Part shown: in pieces, positions 35,320-46,313 of the stretch
Position numbering within the stretch: position 1 is the stretch's first letter
Layout of the letters: each line of letters starts with the position of its first letter
Assembly (NCBI GenBank): GCA_016800925.1
Contig: JABCPU010000111.1
Coordinates: forward strand, 1 to 64,000
DNA from: Suillus spraguei
Lineage: Eukaryota > Basidiomycota > Agaricomycetes > Boletales > Suillaceae
DNA length: 64,000 nucleotides
Direction of reading: 5' to 3'
Program-made: the position numbers and the translations under genes
Notes under the pieces: model-generated
Told to the model about the DNA's origin: nothing
Seen by the model: only the letters and a program-made list of their open reading frames with translations
The model's database searches: none

Positions 35320-35700
35320 GCCTACCTTGGTTCGTGTCTCACAACTTTTTCCAGTAGTTCTATGCGCTGGCAGGTCTCTCGGCAAACAAAGCCTTCCATT
35401 CTCGACTGGGCCCATCCTAGGCTCTGCGATGTCTCTGTGTCATTCACAATAATGTCTGTAGCCTTTTTTAAAAACTTTTCTGTATTTTCGATGAAATTTC
35501 ATTTGATGCCATGGCCCAGTCCTCTTAACATTTAAAGTTGTGTGCGGTGGGTGCGACCGAAACCAAACGACTCTGCAATATCCAAATGAGACGCCTCCAC
35601 TGCTGCTATGATCTTCTCCCGCCAATTGGAACGTCATCTTCTCTCCATTCATTCCGCTCGACACCATTTCGGATCACTAGTTTCGTTACACTATGATCAT
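35320..35700 (-). repeat. Unknown gene-relic repeat, copy C
   Basis: Third copy: AASHLDIAESFGF-like text (EASHLDIAESFGFGRT), then KFHRKYRKVF in another frame, and the DNA block TCCATTCTCGACTGGGCCCA shared with copy B. It lies between the two NACHT-WD40 genes, 3' of copy 2. Confidence 0.5.
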
Positions 35701-35927
35701 TTCATGTTCTCAAAAATCTGTCACTCGATCACCTTTCTAATACAACTTTCACTCAAACTACCCTGAGTTCAGACCAAATGTTTGCTTTTATACAATTTAC
35801 ATAGATTCAACTTGCTATCGTACTCAGCATGATACTTCCGCATGCCAATTGTTGGAATACGATAATCGTAATTACGAGCTAGAAGTATTCAGTTAATTGA
35901 CTAGAACGAACAGAAAAGATGGAAGAC

Positions 35928-38900
35928 TCACTCCTTACAGCAATGCTGCCACCGTGTCCCATGTGCCATGCGACTCAAATCAAGCTCAACATGCCCTCTG
36001 GGAATGATCAACGCAGTCTGAGGATTATATCTAAATGTCTTCCGTGAAGCGGGTGGTGCCCAGAATAAGAGCCGATGGTTGGGTCCCATCATCCATCCAT
36101 CTTCTCCCAGAGAAGTGAATGTCGACCTGCGCTCATGGTGGGGGGCGCCTTTAAGTAGCTCAGCAGTGTCATGCAGTGCATGAGTCGGGTCTGATGAGAA
36201 GGAAATGAAGTCATCGTTTGCAATGTTGGGTGTGAGGACGGCGGCCGTTGGATGGGGACTGCAGCTGTCATGCAGGGACGATGCTGAACAGTTGTCTTTG
36301 CCGTGGTCCTGCAATGGCTTCCCAATCGGTGCATACCAGACCCGGACAGAGCCGTCATATGAATTGGAAATGATGCGAGTTCCATTCTGCGAGAAGGCTA
36401 CTGAAGAAACGCCATCAGTGTGCCCGCGCAGGAGTTCACCAATTGGCCGTCCCGTTCCTGCATCCCACAGCCGGACAGTCTGATCGTTCGAACCAGAAAC
36501 AATGCGAGTCCCGTCCGGCGAGAATGAGACTGAATTGATCGAACCAGTGTGCCCCTCCAAGGGCTCGCAGACAGGCTTCCCTGTCGCTGCATTCCACAGC
36601 CGGACAGTCATATCACTAGAACCAGTCGCGATGCGAGTCCCATCAGAAGAGAAGGAGACTGACATAACATAATCAGTGTGCCCTTCCAAGGACTCGCCAA
36701 CTGGCTGCCCCGTCGCTACTTCCCACAGCCGAATAGTCCTATCATCTGAACCAGAAATGATGCGAGTCCCATCCGGCGAGAATGAGACTGATCTGACCCA
36801 GTCAGTGTGCCCCTCCAAGGGCTCACCAACTGCCTGCCCCGTTCCTACATCCCACAATCGGACAGTCTCATCATCCGACCCAGAAACGATACGAGTCCCA
36901 TCCGGCGAGAACGAGACTGAGTAGACTTCACCACTGTGCCCCAGTAAAGGCTCACCCACTAACTGCCCGGTGCCTGCATCCCACATCCGAACACTCCTAT
37001 CCGCCGAACCAGTTGCGATGCGAGTCCCATCCGTAGAGAACGAGACTGAGTAGACCCACCCAGTGTGCCCCAGCAAAGGCTCACCGACTGGCTGACCTGT
37101 CGCTGCATCCAACAGCCGGACAGTCCCATCCCTATAACCCGTTGCGAAGCGCGTCCCATCCGGCGATAGCGAGACTGAGGTGATTGAAGTAGCGTGCCCT
37201 TGCAAGGGCTGACTAACTGGCTGGCCTGTAGATGCATCCCACAGTCGGACAGTGTGATCTGCAGAACCAGTCGCGATGCGAGTCCCGTCCGGAGAGAACG
37301 AGACTGAGAGGACATCGTCAGTGTGCCCTAGCAAGGGTTCACCGACTGGTTGCCCTGTTGCTGGATCCCACAGTCGGACAGTCCCATCGATCGAACCTGT
37401 CACGATGCGCCTTTCATCCGGCGAGAACGAAACTGAGTTGACGGATCCAGTGTGCCCCCGTAAGAGCTCACCAACTGGCTGCCTCGTTCCTACATCCCAC
37501 AATTGGACAGTCTTATCGTTCGAACCAGAAACAATGCGAGTCCCATCCGGTGAGAATGAGACTGACATAACATAACCAGTGTGCCCGTCCAAGGGCTCAC
37601 CGACTGGCTGCCCCGTCGCTACTTCCCACAGCCGAACAGTCTTATCATCTGAGCCAGAAACAATGCGAGTCCCATCCGGCGAGAATGAGACTGATCTGAT
37701 CGAACCAGTGCGCCCCTTCAAGGGTTCACCAATTGGCTGCCGCGTTGCTACGTCCCACAGCCGGATAGTGCTATCCGCCGAACCTGTCACGATACGAGTT
37801 CCGTTTGGTGAGAACGAGACTGATAAAACTGCATGAGTGTGTCCACATAAGGGATCACCAACGGGCTGCAATGTTGCGACATCCCACAGCCGAACAGTCT
37901 CATCGTACGAGCCAGACGCAATGAGTGTCCCATCCGACGAGAAAGAAACTGAGGAAACATAAGAAGTGTGCCCCAGCAAGGGCTCGCCTACTGGCTGCCC
38001 AGTCGCTGCATCCCACAGTCGCACAGTGCAATCATCCGATCCAGTTGCAATCCGAGTCCCATCCGGCGAGAACGAAACTGAGTTAACGTAATCAGTGTGT
38101 CCGCTGATCACAGTCTGAACAGCCGTCCAGTTGATATCACGTCCAGATGCGACACGGAGAGAGTTGGGAAACCGCGCAGAAAACGTTTTGGATAGTGCAG
38201 AGTTGACGGGAGAGAATGGCAGTGCTGATACATAGAGATGAGGTGTGCTGTGCAAGATCATGCCGCCGAAAACTGCAATAAATCTCTGCACGTCCATTGC
38301 AGCGGACGAGGCGTCTTCGAATCCGGCGTGACCCTGCAATTGCGATTGCATATGAGTTGTTATCTGACACTCAATAACCATGTGCTGACCTTCAACCACT
38401 TAGCTATAACCGGAAGGGCGAGGACCGCACCCTGAGCGCATTGATTATGCCAAGGACTTCGATCCAGAAGAGGAGTCGCTGATGGTCAAAGAAGGATTTG
38501 ATTTCTTCGGCGAGTTTCGCATCGAACTTTGTAGTTGCTTTTACGTGGACTGGCCAAAATCGGCAGGCGTAAGATAGATGTCGGGGGATGTTCTTTTCAA
38601 CTCGTTCTCGTAGCCCGGGATCTTCAGAGTTGGGGAGATAAGATGATTTTAAACCGCAAATGTTGAATGAAAGTTCATCTTTCATCACTCCAAGTGATGC
38701 GAAAGCAAGGTCTCGTTGTACCTTTGACACGTCGACGAAGAACTCTCCACTGCGTTTAGGTCTGGGTCTGTAAGGAAATCGCGGAAGGAGGCATGAAGGG
38801 GTCGGATGGGGGTGGATGAGTCGGTGGTGCCGCTCAGGAGGGATCCCATATGTTCAACCATGACTTGGACTTCGTAGTGGTCGCTTTTGTCTGGAAAATG

Positions 38901-41221
38901 CTTCCGCATAACATTCAGGGATTTCAACGAGAGGGGTTCGGCTGCGCCAAGGATCTGTCCCATCACAGAACGAAATCTCGCTAGCTGTTTGTCCCGAGAC
39001 GCGGTGTGCGAGGATTTATCCTCTGGCATGATATTTGTCAAAATGAACTGGTAAATACTATCCAACAGCTTCGCCCGATCAGTGGGACTGCGGGACACAC
39101 AGCATCAAAGGACTCGATTGGAGATAAGCCAGCAGGGGGTATTTTGATGGATTTACAAGCAAGACGTGCCCACTCGAAAAGTCCTTCAGCTTTTTCAGCT
39201 AGAGTTGCGAATTCTCTGTCTCCAAAATCCGAGAGCCTTTCCAGCTCCTTTGATATGTAAATACGGATGTCGCGTTCTGCAGTAGTTGATGGAATGTCGT
39301 CCATGGACATCCGTTTGATGTGCTGAGCACCTGCAAGCTCAGCTTCGATATCGCGAAGCGGGCGAGAAGTGATGATAATCCGGAAGTTGGCTGGGAGTGC
39401 CGTGATTCGTTGGACACCTAGTTTGCCCGCAAGAATTTGCAGAAGACGGGACCGTGTCTCGACTCCGCCGCTCTCGTCCAGTGCCTCTATCAAGATGACG
39501 ACAGGCCTTACAATCGACCCGGAGGGCTTTCCCAGTGGTTTCATAAGAAGCTTGTCCCACTGCTGGACGATATCTGCCGGTGGTCTTCAGCGAACTTGCA
39601 TCCTTGACCGCCTCTGCCAATGCGCGTCTCATCTCTGGATCACGGTCGGCCAGGTCGCGCGCGATGGTAGAAAAAATCTTGTCATGACGATGGTCGGCAT
39701 CTCGTTGGTGATCGAAGCAGAAGCATGAACCAAGCCCTCCCACATCATTGAACAAGTTAGCAATTGTGTGCGCGATGGCCGACTTGCCCTTGCCTGCGGG
39801 GCCAGATAGCCACAGCACGCGCTGAACATCGTCTCCGGTGCTGTTGACCCAGTCTGTGATCTCAGATATGATTTCCGTGCGCGTCCCTGGTAGGCATTGT
39901 TTCCCAGTATCTAGTCCCGCACCTTCCGCATACACCATACCACTAAGGTCCAGTGTCTCGCCTGAAGGAGTATGAATAGATGTCGAGTCGGAGGGATGTA
40001 CAAACCTTACCTGTACGGTGGACAAAAATCTCTACATCGAGAGTAACTTGGTCCCGGAAGCTTTGCATGAGCGCATCCAACACACTGATGTACTGCTGAG
40101 TCGTATTTTCTGCTTCCGAGATGACATTCTTTCCGAGTCTCTGCCCTATAAGTTACAACAACAGACGATCAATGATGAGCGAATGAATAAAGAAAATAAG
40201 TCGCAGATTCCTCACAGAAGTTTTTGGTCGAGGAGTAATCTTTGATGAACTGGGAGCACTCGAGAGTCTGCTGAACTATTCGTCCAACGATGCCCTGCAT
40301 CGACGGAATTCCGCGAAGAGTCTTCTCTTGCATCATGAACTCGTAGACTTGACCTAACTTCTGCAGAAGTTGGAGTATCCCTTGGTCACGATCTGATTGA
40401 GCGAGAACTATCTGCATGGATATTGGCTGAACAGGAGATGAGACTTGACGTGAAACAGTACGTACTTTGGATGCAGAAGACAGTAGGCCCAGTACCACCT
40501 TTGCGTAAGGGTGTACCTAACCAAAGGGATTAGTTTTGGATCTAGCCTAGAGGAATGGTCCATACATCCGCGAGCTTCCCGATCACACTGTCGAATATCT
40601 TGAGAGGTTTAAGATATGTCTCCTCCAAATTACACGCGTCCTCGAGATCTGCTGGTGCATTTTGTGCGGCGGATACTCCAGATGTCACACGTCCCGATAG
40701 TAGATTCATGCTTTCCACAGCATCTCTGGCGGTCTGAAGTGCCAATTGAGGATCGGCGCTCTGATCAGTACCAGAGGGAGCATCCTGAACCTGCATTACC
40801 AACAAGATCAATAGAGAGCTATAAACTGAAAGGTGACCCACTTCAACATTCGGAGTCGATGAGGCACCCTCACGATCGACGTTCGGGGGAACAGGGTTAT
40901 GATGGCTGCGTGAATCCCTCAAGTTCGAGCGCTTGTGTGCGATATCAGCTTTCATCCAGTACACTCAGCAAGTATTGATTTGACTCACAGAAATATTTTC
41001 GATTACACTATTGGTAACCTTCCCCAGAAACCGACGGATTTTGCCACGGGGTCGGCCCTGGAGACGAAAGGATATATTGGCGAAAGTCAACGTTTTTGCG
41101 TGCAACTTCGGAAACATCAGCTACATACCCGAGGGCGTTGAGTGGCGTTTGTTTCGTTAGATGTCTCGATGTCCGGAGGAGGAACTGAGCTGGAGGCCCG
41201 TAATTGATTGGCGTTGGTCAT
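35928..41221 (-). pseudogene. NACHT-WD40 (NLR-like) protein, copy 2; NACHT half frameshifted
   Basis: Same exon plan as copy 1 from the ATG at 41219-41221. The WD40 half is open over 14 repeats and continues to a C-terminus ending WQHCCKE (stop 35928-35930). The NACHT half is broken three times relative to copy 1. There is one extra base at about 39572-39574 (CTGCCGG against CTGCAG), one missing base at about 39095-39101, and five extra bases at about 38757-38765. Walker A GPAGKGKS is present before the first break. At the NACHT-WD40 junction (38430-38432, CCC against CCCC) a different GT-AG choice can keep the frame. As read, no full receptor can be made, though a WD40-only product is possible. 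Confidence 0.8.
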
Positions 41222-42188
41222 GTGGAATAGTTGGGGTTGACACTCAGTCTGAGTGAAGTAGGGTGCGACGAGGGTGGGTCGATCAAGCCTCGAGGCAATA
41301 ATATTTGCTGCTGTGTGATGCTGTTGACTTCAGGCGCTAATCATTGGGTGGGTACCACGGAGCTCCGGGAAGTCGAAGGGACGATTTGGAAGTCGACTCG
41401 TAAACTTGTGCAGGCTTTCAAGTTGAGGTCGATCGAAATTCGAGAATATGCAACAGCAGAATCAGAGTTGGTAGAGCCCAGGCGAGCTGTGGGCACGATT
41501 GATACGATCAAATAAATATCATAGTCATATTCTTTTGCTGCAACTTGAACCAACGCTGCATGCATGAGTGCAAGTCTGCAAGTCTGCAATCATTGCGGCA
41601 CTACCAACGGTACCTCACACGTGACAAAAATGCTTGTTCGATCAATCGAGGAGAGTTTGGTCCAGAGTATTTATGATACATTACTCGAACGATATTTACT
41701 GAGCTCGCATTCTAAGCAATTCGTTTGTCTCTAAGTTTCAAATGACGAACATCAACAAGTATGTTACATTTCATTTCTTCCGTAAACTTTGCCGCTATCT
41801 CATTGGAATGTCGTTGATGTAGGAGTTTACTTGTCTCAACGCGATCAAGCATACGTTCTGCCCCTCCAGACAGTAGCAGATGACCCAATATTAATCAATG
41901 CAATAGTTGAATTTTGACGCCCGGGGTTTCGCAGTTTCAGGAATACAAATAATCACTGTACACGAGAAACGCATGCAATGGAGAAATACACGGACACAAG
42001 TGCGCAGTAAAGTAAAGGCTACAGATACTGGTAATACACACATAACCAGCAGTAAATGAAGTCTATGTTAATAGAACTTATCCGATAACGATATGACGGA
42101 AAAACACGAAAGCAATGCAGAGATGGGGTCAGAAATAAATAATTTGAGATCAGACTAGCGTCCTCGTTGGCTCGATGTCGCCAACAGC
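41222..42188. other. Upstream region of NACHT-WD40 copy 2 and 3' flank of next gene
   Basis: 41222-41790 matches DNA upstream of copy 1. From about 41790 to 42188 the DNA is unique, and no gene is recognised. Confidence 0.5.
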
Positions 42189-42714
42189 TCAGAACACCAA
42201 CCATACCCCGCTCACGACAACACCTAGCATAACGCTCATACCACCACACAGGCTCCTCGACGCGCCGTTAGTACTCGTACTGCCAGCAGCCGGCGTCGCC
42301 GTAGCTGTGCTCGACGCGCTGTTCGTACTGGTACTGCTAACAACCGGCGTTGTAGCTGTACTCGACGCCTGAAACGTGCAGCATCAGGATCATAATCACA
42401 GCAACAAAGCGATAAAACATACGGATGAAGATAAGGCTGCTTCGATGACCTGATTACCAGGATCCGGGTCTGTGCTCGTACCGGTGACTGCTGATGTGGG
42501 TACCGCCTCAACGGCCCCAGAAAGTGATGTGACGGCGTCCAATGCATGCAGCATAGGACGTCCGAATTGCGGTACAGCAGAGGCTATGATTATGGGGTAA
42601 GTACAAACACTAAGAGATCTAGTGATTGTACGTACCAGACATTGAAAACAAAAAGAGGGCTACAACGAACGCTGATACAGCGGTGATGAACGTCGAGCGA
42701 AAAAGAATCATCAT
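42189..42714 (-). CDS. Small secreted Ser/Thr-rich protein, probably GPI-anchored
   Basis: Three exons fit in phase (42636-42714, 42423-42583, 42189-42368), 139 aa. Residues 1-26 form a signal peptide (MMILFRSTFITAVSAFVVAL). The middle is rich in Ser, Thr, Ala and Pro with a direct repeat of an SSTATTP / SSTATATP type unit. The C-terminus is CGGMSVMLGVVVSGVWLVF, a hydrophobic tail right after small residues, as in GPI-anchor signals. Likely a cell-wall or plasma-membrane mannoprotein; no catalytic domain. No known gene name. Confidence 0.75.
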
Positions 42715-42901
42715 CTTGGCTTGCAAGTAGGGTTGAAAGAACGAATAGGTAGGAAGAAAATAAGTGAGAGGACGGTAGAGAGCTCAAGGTATCCTCGCCG
42801 ATTGAAGCTCTGTTATAAGAAGAGGATAAAGGAAGGCGATTCTGAGACTTAAAAGTACGAGCAGTTAGTGTGCGGTGAATGAACTGGCACTTTCATGCCC
42901 G

Positions 42902-42911
42902 CATATATAGC
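42902..42911 (-). promoter_or_regulatory. TATA-like element
   Basis: On the minus strand it reads CTATATATGC, about 190 bp before the ATG of the small secreted protein gene. Distance is a little long, which would fit a long 5' leader. Confidence 0.35.
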
Positions 42912-43410
42912 CCTGGTTCTCGCTACAAGACGAGTCATATAGGGAAACCGCTATGAAGATAGATGCCATCGACAGGCACTGTGGCTGTCTTCGACGAGGG
43001 AATGTCCCGCCGATATTAATGGGCTAGGATAACAAAATGCCATGGGTACACTTACATCGCGGAGTTGCAGGGCCTGTCAACCAACAGTCGTTGTATTATT
43101 TACCAATATAAACTGATTCCATGCGGGCCGATTCACTTGGTTGCCGCCGAATACAAGGACTGCAGTAATTTCTGCGAAGGTCACAAAGTGAATCCCAAAT
43201 ATGGAAACAAGGCTGCGGTTTAAATGTTTGCGCGTGATTTGAAAACCCTAACCCTAGATCGTGGTTCACCACGAGGATAATCTGGAGCAAGGTAAATTGA
43301 TAAAGCCGCAAAATAAGGTACTGGTAAGCTAAGAGTGCGCACTGTAGGAAAAATAAAAGGAATAAACTCAATCAACATCATCCACCACTCCCTCCGGACA
43401 AGACTGTGGG
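42912..43410. other. Intergenic
   Basis: Holds the upstream DNA of the small secreted protein and the 3' flank of the next minus-strand gene. A short AACCCTAACCCTAG sits at 43244-43257. Nothing else is seen. Confidence 0.5.
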
Positions 43411-45491
43411 TTATTTATCGCGACGAACGCCACGGCTTCTGATTGGCTTGATGCCTGGGAGGTATTGGAGGCGCATGGCGGCTTTTGCTTGTTCTTTGGC
43501 TTTGCGTATTTGCGCCTCTGTTGTCTACAGAAGTCCCACAGGGCATCAAGGGCGTCGCAGAGAAAGACTTTACTTGATTTCTCAGAGATCCTTTGTCATC
43601 AGTTCCATCAGTTGATCTAAGGGATGATCGGAGAAGAACTCACCGTCCCGTCATCTCATCCACTATATCTGGCGCACCCAAGAACGGCATCATCTCGACG
43701 ACCATAGCATACACCTTCAGCAACACCGACATCCCTCCCTTGATTGTCCGGCCCGCTTCTATCCAACCTTCGAGGCGTGCTTTCAGGTTTGGACGGAAAC
43801 ATTCCCGCATTTCATCTATGTCCGCACCCTGACTGTCTATGTCTATGTACCCAAACGGGTCGGCATCGTCCATAGCTCCTTCCATCCCAGGGGGGAGAGG
43901 AAGCCCCATCATGAGCGCCGCTAATGCCATTGGATGAGCAGTGTCACTTGTAGGCGACACCACAGCACCAACCCAGCGTTCAATCCGCCCTCGTCGCCCC
44001 AGCGCCTCTAGGTGCAATGACATGATCTCGGCGAGCTCTGTCTTATTGGCCTGAATATCAATATGGCAAAATGCGCTCCGTACGGCGGCATGGATGCCGT
44101 GCACAGTGTCGAGCAGTTCTTTTTCGACGATACGTAATGCATTGAGCTGGTAGAATGGTTTTGTGGCAAGGATTATGGTTGCAAGCTGGTGTGCGGGCGC
44201 GTCGCGGGGACGCAGAAGGTAAGAGTGGTTGGCAAGTAGGGTATTGATGTTATCTGTATGTGAATGCAACGCACATATATGCAGTGCTGTGGCAAAATTA
44301 TCGGGGCTGTAAGTGGCGATACGCATGATTGTGGGGAGGAGCTCTTTGCAAAGGTCATCCTTGTTTATTCCATCTACTTCAGATATGTTGCCAATACTTG
44401 CAAAGAGAATTGGACTGGGCATGGTGAAAAAGAGGGAAATGAGAGACGTGCGGATGAGATTGCGTAGGGAGATGCGAACATCGTTGAACTTGCTAGACCA
44501 GTGAGATGCGTGGAAACCACAGGGACATTGAGCATCGCTGCAAGCGGTGCAATCGGAGAGTTCTTCATTGCCAATGTAGTCTCCACTGTAGTCATCATCA
44601 CAATCGATATCGTCGTCGAAAGCAAAGTCTTCGTAATCTTCGTCATCATCGGCTGGTGCCACGGTGTAAAGGTCATTGACAGTTTAGTCAAGTCAGCGGA
44701 GCTTACGTTTTTGGCCACCGTAGAGTAATCGCTCGAGGGCGTTCCAGCCGAAGTCGGTGCGAATATCCGTGAGCATATCTGGAATGGTAGATTTCTGACG
44801 CTTAGTGCCATCGGCAAGCATGACTACGAAAAGGTCGCGCCAAATCCAAAGCATGACACGCTGGAGGTTGTGCGCGCCAGTGAAATTGAAAGACTTGACG
44901 ACCTTGCCAGAGGAGCGTCTAATTTTTACAGAGATGTGCATGTTCATGAAAGAACATTTGCACCTGGAACGATATGAGCAACACCAACGAGGATATGACG
45001 ACACCTTACCCAATTTGCGCGTTACCGATCTGTTCGACCGCTTGAGACACGTACAACAGACAAGCATGGGCCTTTGAAAAATTTGTACCGTACTCGTATA
45101 CGACTCTCCAGATATCATTGAGCCAATCGATGATGCTCTCGATGACTTCTGTAAGGAGTTCTTCTTTGTGAGACTTTTCCTTCACGTATGTACGTTTGTG
45201 GTCGCGAGCGAGTTCATCCAGGAGTGAAACGATCTCCCACTTCTTTCCTTCCAGGTTCAAGGACGGCATGCTGGCATATTTATTGTGCATGCAGAGTGCT
45301 GATGCAAGAATGGAATTTGATTTCTCTTTGCAAACTACATCGAGGAGCGGTGCAAGAGAGCTCTCGACCAGAGCGTGCTGTGCATCGAGTGGAAGGGATT
45401 CGTAGAGCTGTAGAAACCTAGAATGATGATGAACCGTAACAAATATTAATGAACTTCGAGCTCACTTTGCACTGGTCGAGTCGGACGCCAT
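43411..45491 (-). CDS. Conserved hypothetical protein, 618 aa
   Basis: Six exons fit in phase: 45466-45491, 45010-45417, 44707-44963, 43644-44652, 43574-43616 and 43411-43524. The start is MASDSTSAKFLQLYESLP. The N-terminal half is helical with SIIDWLNDIWRVVYEYG. The middle is rich in Asp/Glu (DDDEDYEDFAFDDDIDCDDD) followed by a Cys cluster CTACSDAQCPCGFH that could bind a metal. The second half is helical (FATALHICALHSH, IILATKPFYQLNALRIVEKE), compatible with an armadillo/HEAT-like fold, and the basic tail ends KPIRSRGVRRDK. I do not recognise the family; likely a mushroom-conserved intracellular protein. Confidence 0.75.
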
Positions 45492-46313
45492 CAAATGTGA
45501 TTATGGGCGAGATGTCTTCCGTAATGTGACATATGGGCGTGACAATTATAATTGTGTAACGTTCACGATTCTAGTGCAAAACGGTTCAAACTTCTGGTGA
45601 GTGTGATATAATTGTTTTTGATTGAATTCACAGTTATGAACGTAGGAAATAACAATGTGATGCAGCTAGCAACGTCTGATAGCGCCTAATAGCACAGGAA
45701 TGAAGTGATGTGTTGAGATTGGACCCGGACCGGCCGTATATTCCTTGTCAGGCTTTGCCTCGAGGCAGCGCTTCCTATCACGGCCCTTACCCACCCCTAC
45801 AGTCTGCCTGCAACGCAGCAGGCCACGTTGGAAACGCGCGTACATTTGAACTTGCGGCGACTTGCGCGCATTCTTCAACTTGTTATCTTCTCAGATCTGA
45901 ACCTTTGCTTTCTTCCACCATCTGCATCAACAGACAAGTCATCGCGAGCTCTCTCATATAGCCCATGACAAGTTCACACTCCCCTCATAGACAGAGAAAA
46001 GTTCAGATGTTTTCCGGCGTTCAAGGTCTGTGCCATTTATTTTTTGCTCTCGTGCCTATTGTTCCCATCGAAGCCCAAGTGTGGATCATCGTCATCAACC
46101 ATCATAATTAGCTTGTTCCGGGCGTTCGTGCGTTGCCGATACATTATCCGTTACACCGTCTATTTTACGTCTACTATGATAGTCACGCTTCTTCCATTGT
46201 CATCCACTAGTCGTATCACAACGCTAGCGGATCTTCTCTTATCCAATAACCGCTCCAAACCCCAAAACTGACCCTTTATATCAGGTTCGTCCCAGAACAC
46301 CCCACCTCGTGAA
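45492..46313. other. Divergent promoter region
   Basis: Upstream of two divergent genes. Short frames near 45710-45960 and 46044-46271 have no features. A 5' leader of the plus-strand gene probably lies here. Confidence 0.45.

Larger units (their letters stand above)
28605..41790. repeat. Tandem segmental duplication carrying the two NACHT-WD40 genes
   Basis: Unit 1 is about 28605-35260 and unit 2 about 35270-41790. Matching landmarks: GTAATTACGAGCTAGAAGTAT at about 29256 and 35869 (split here at 20 bases), the 3' ends of both genes, all exon and intron positions, and the upstream block beginning TTCTTTTGCTGCAACTTGAA at about 34899 and 41530. Offset of the start codons is 6,636 bp. Coding parts look about 90-95% identical by eye; flanks are lower. 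Confidence 0.85.

Noticed and set aside
36676..37836. Similar plus-strand repeated frames in copy 2
   Set aside because: Antisense shadow of the WD40 repeats, as in copy 1.
38430..38432. CCC against CCCC at the NACHT/WD40 junction as a sixth homopolymer frameshift
   Set aside because: An alternative GT-AG pair keeps the frame in copy 2, so the change is not clearly damaging.
43244..43257. AACCCTAACCCTAG, a telomere-like repeat
   Set aside because: Only two units; no flanking degeneracy or subtelomeric marks, and too short to call an interstitial telomere.
44264..44728. Plus-strand frames over the 618-aa gene
   Set aside because: Antisense to exons that splice in phase with a clear start and stop.
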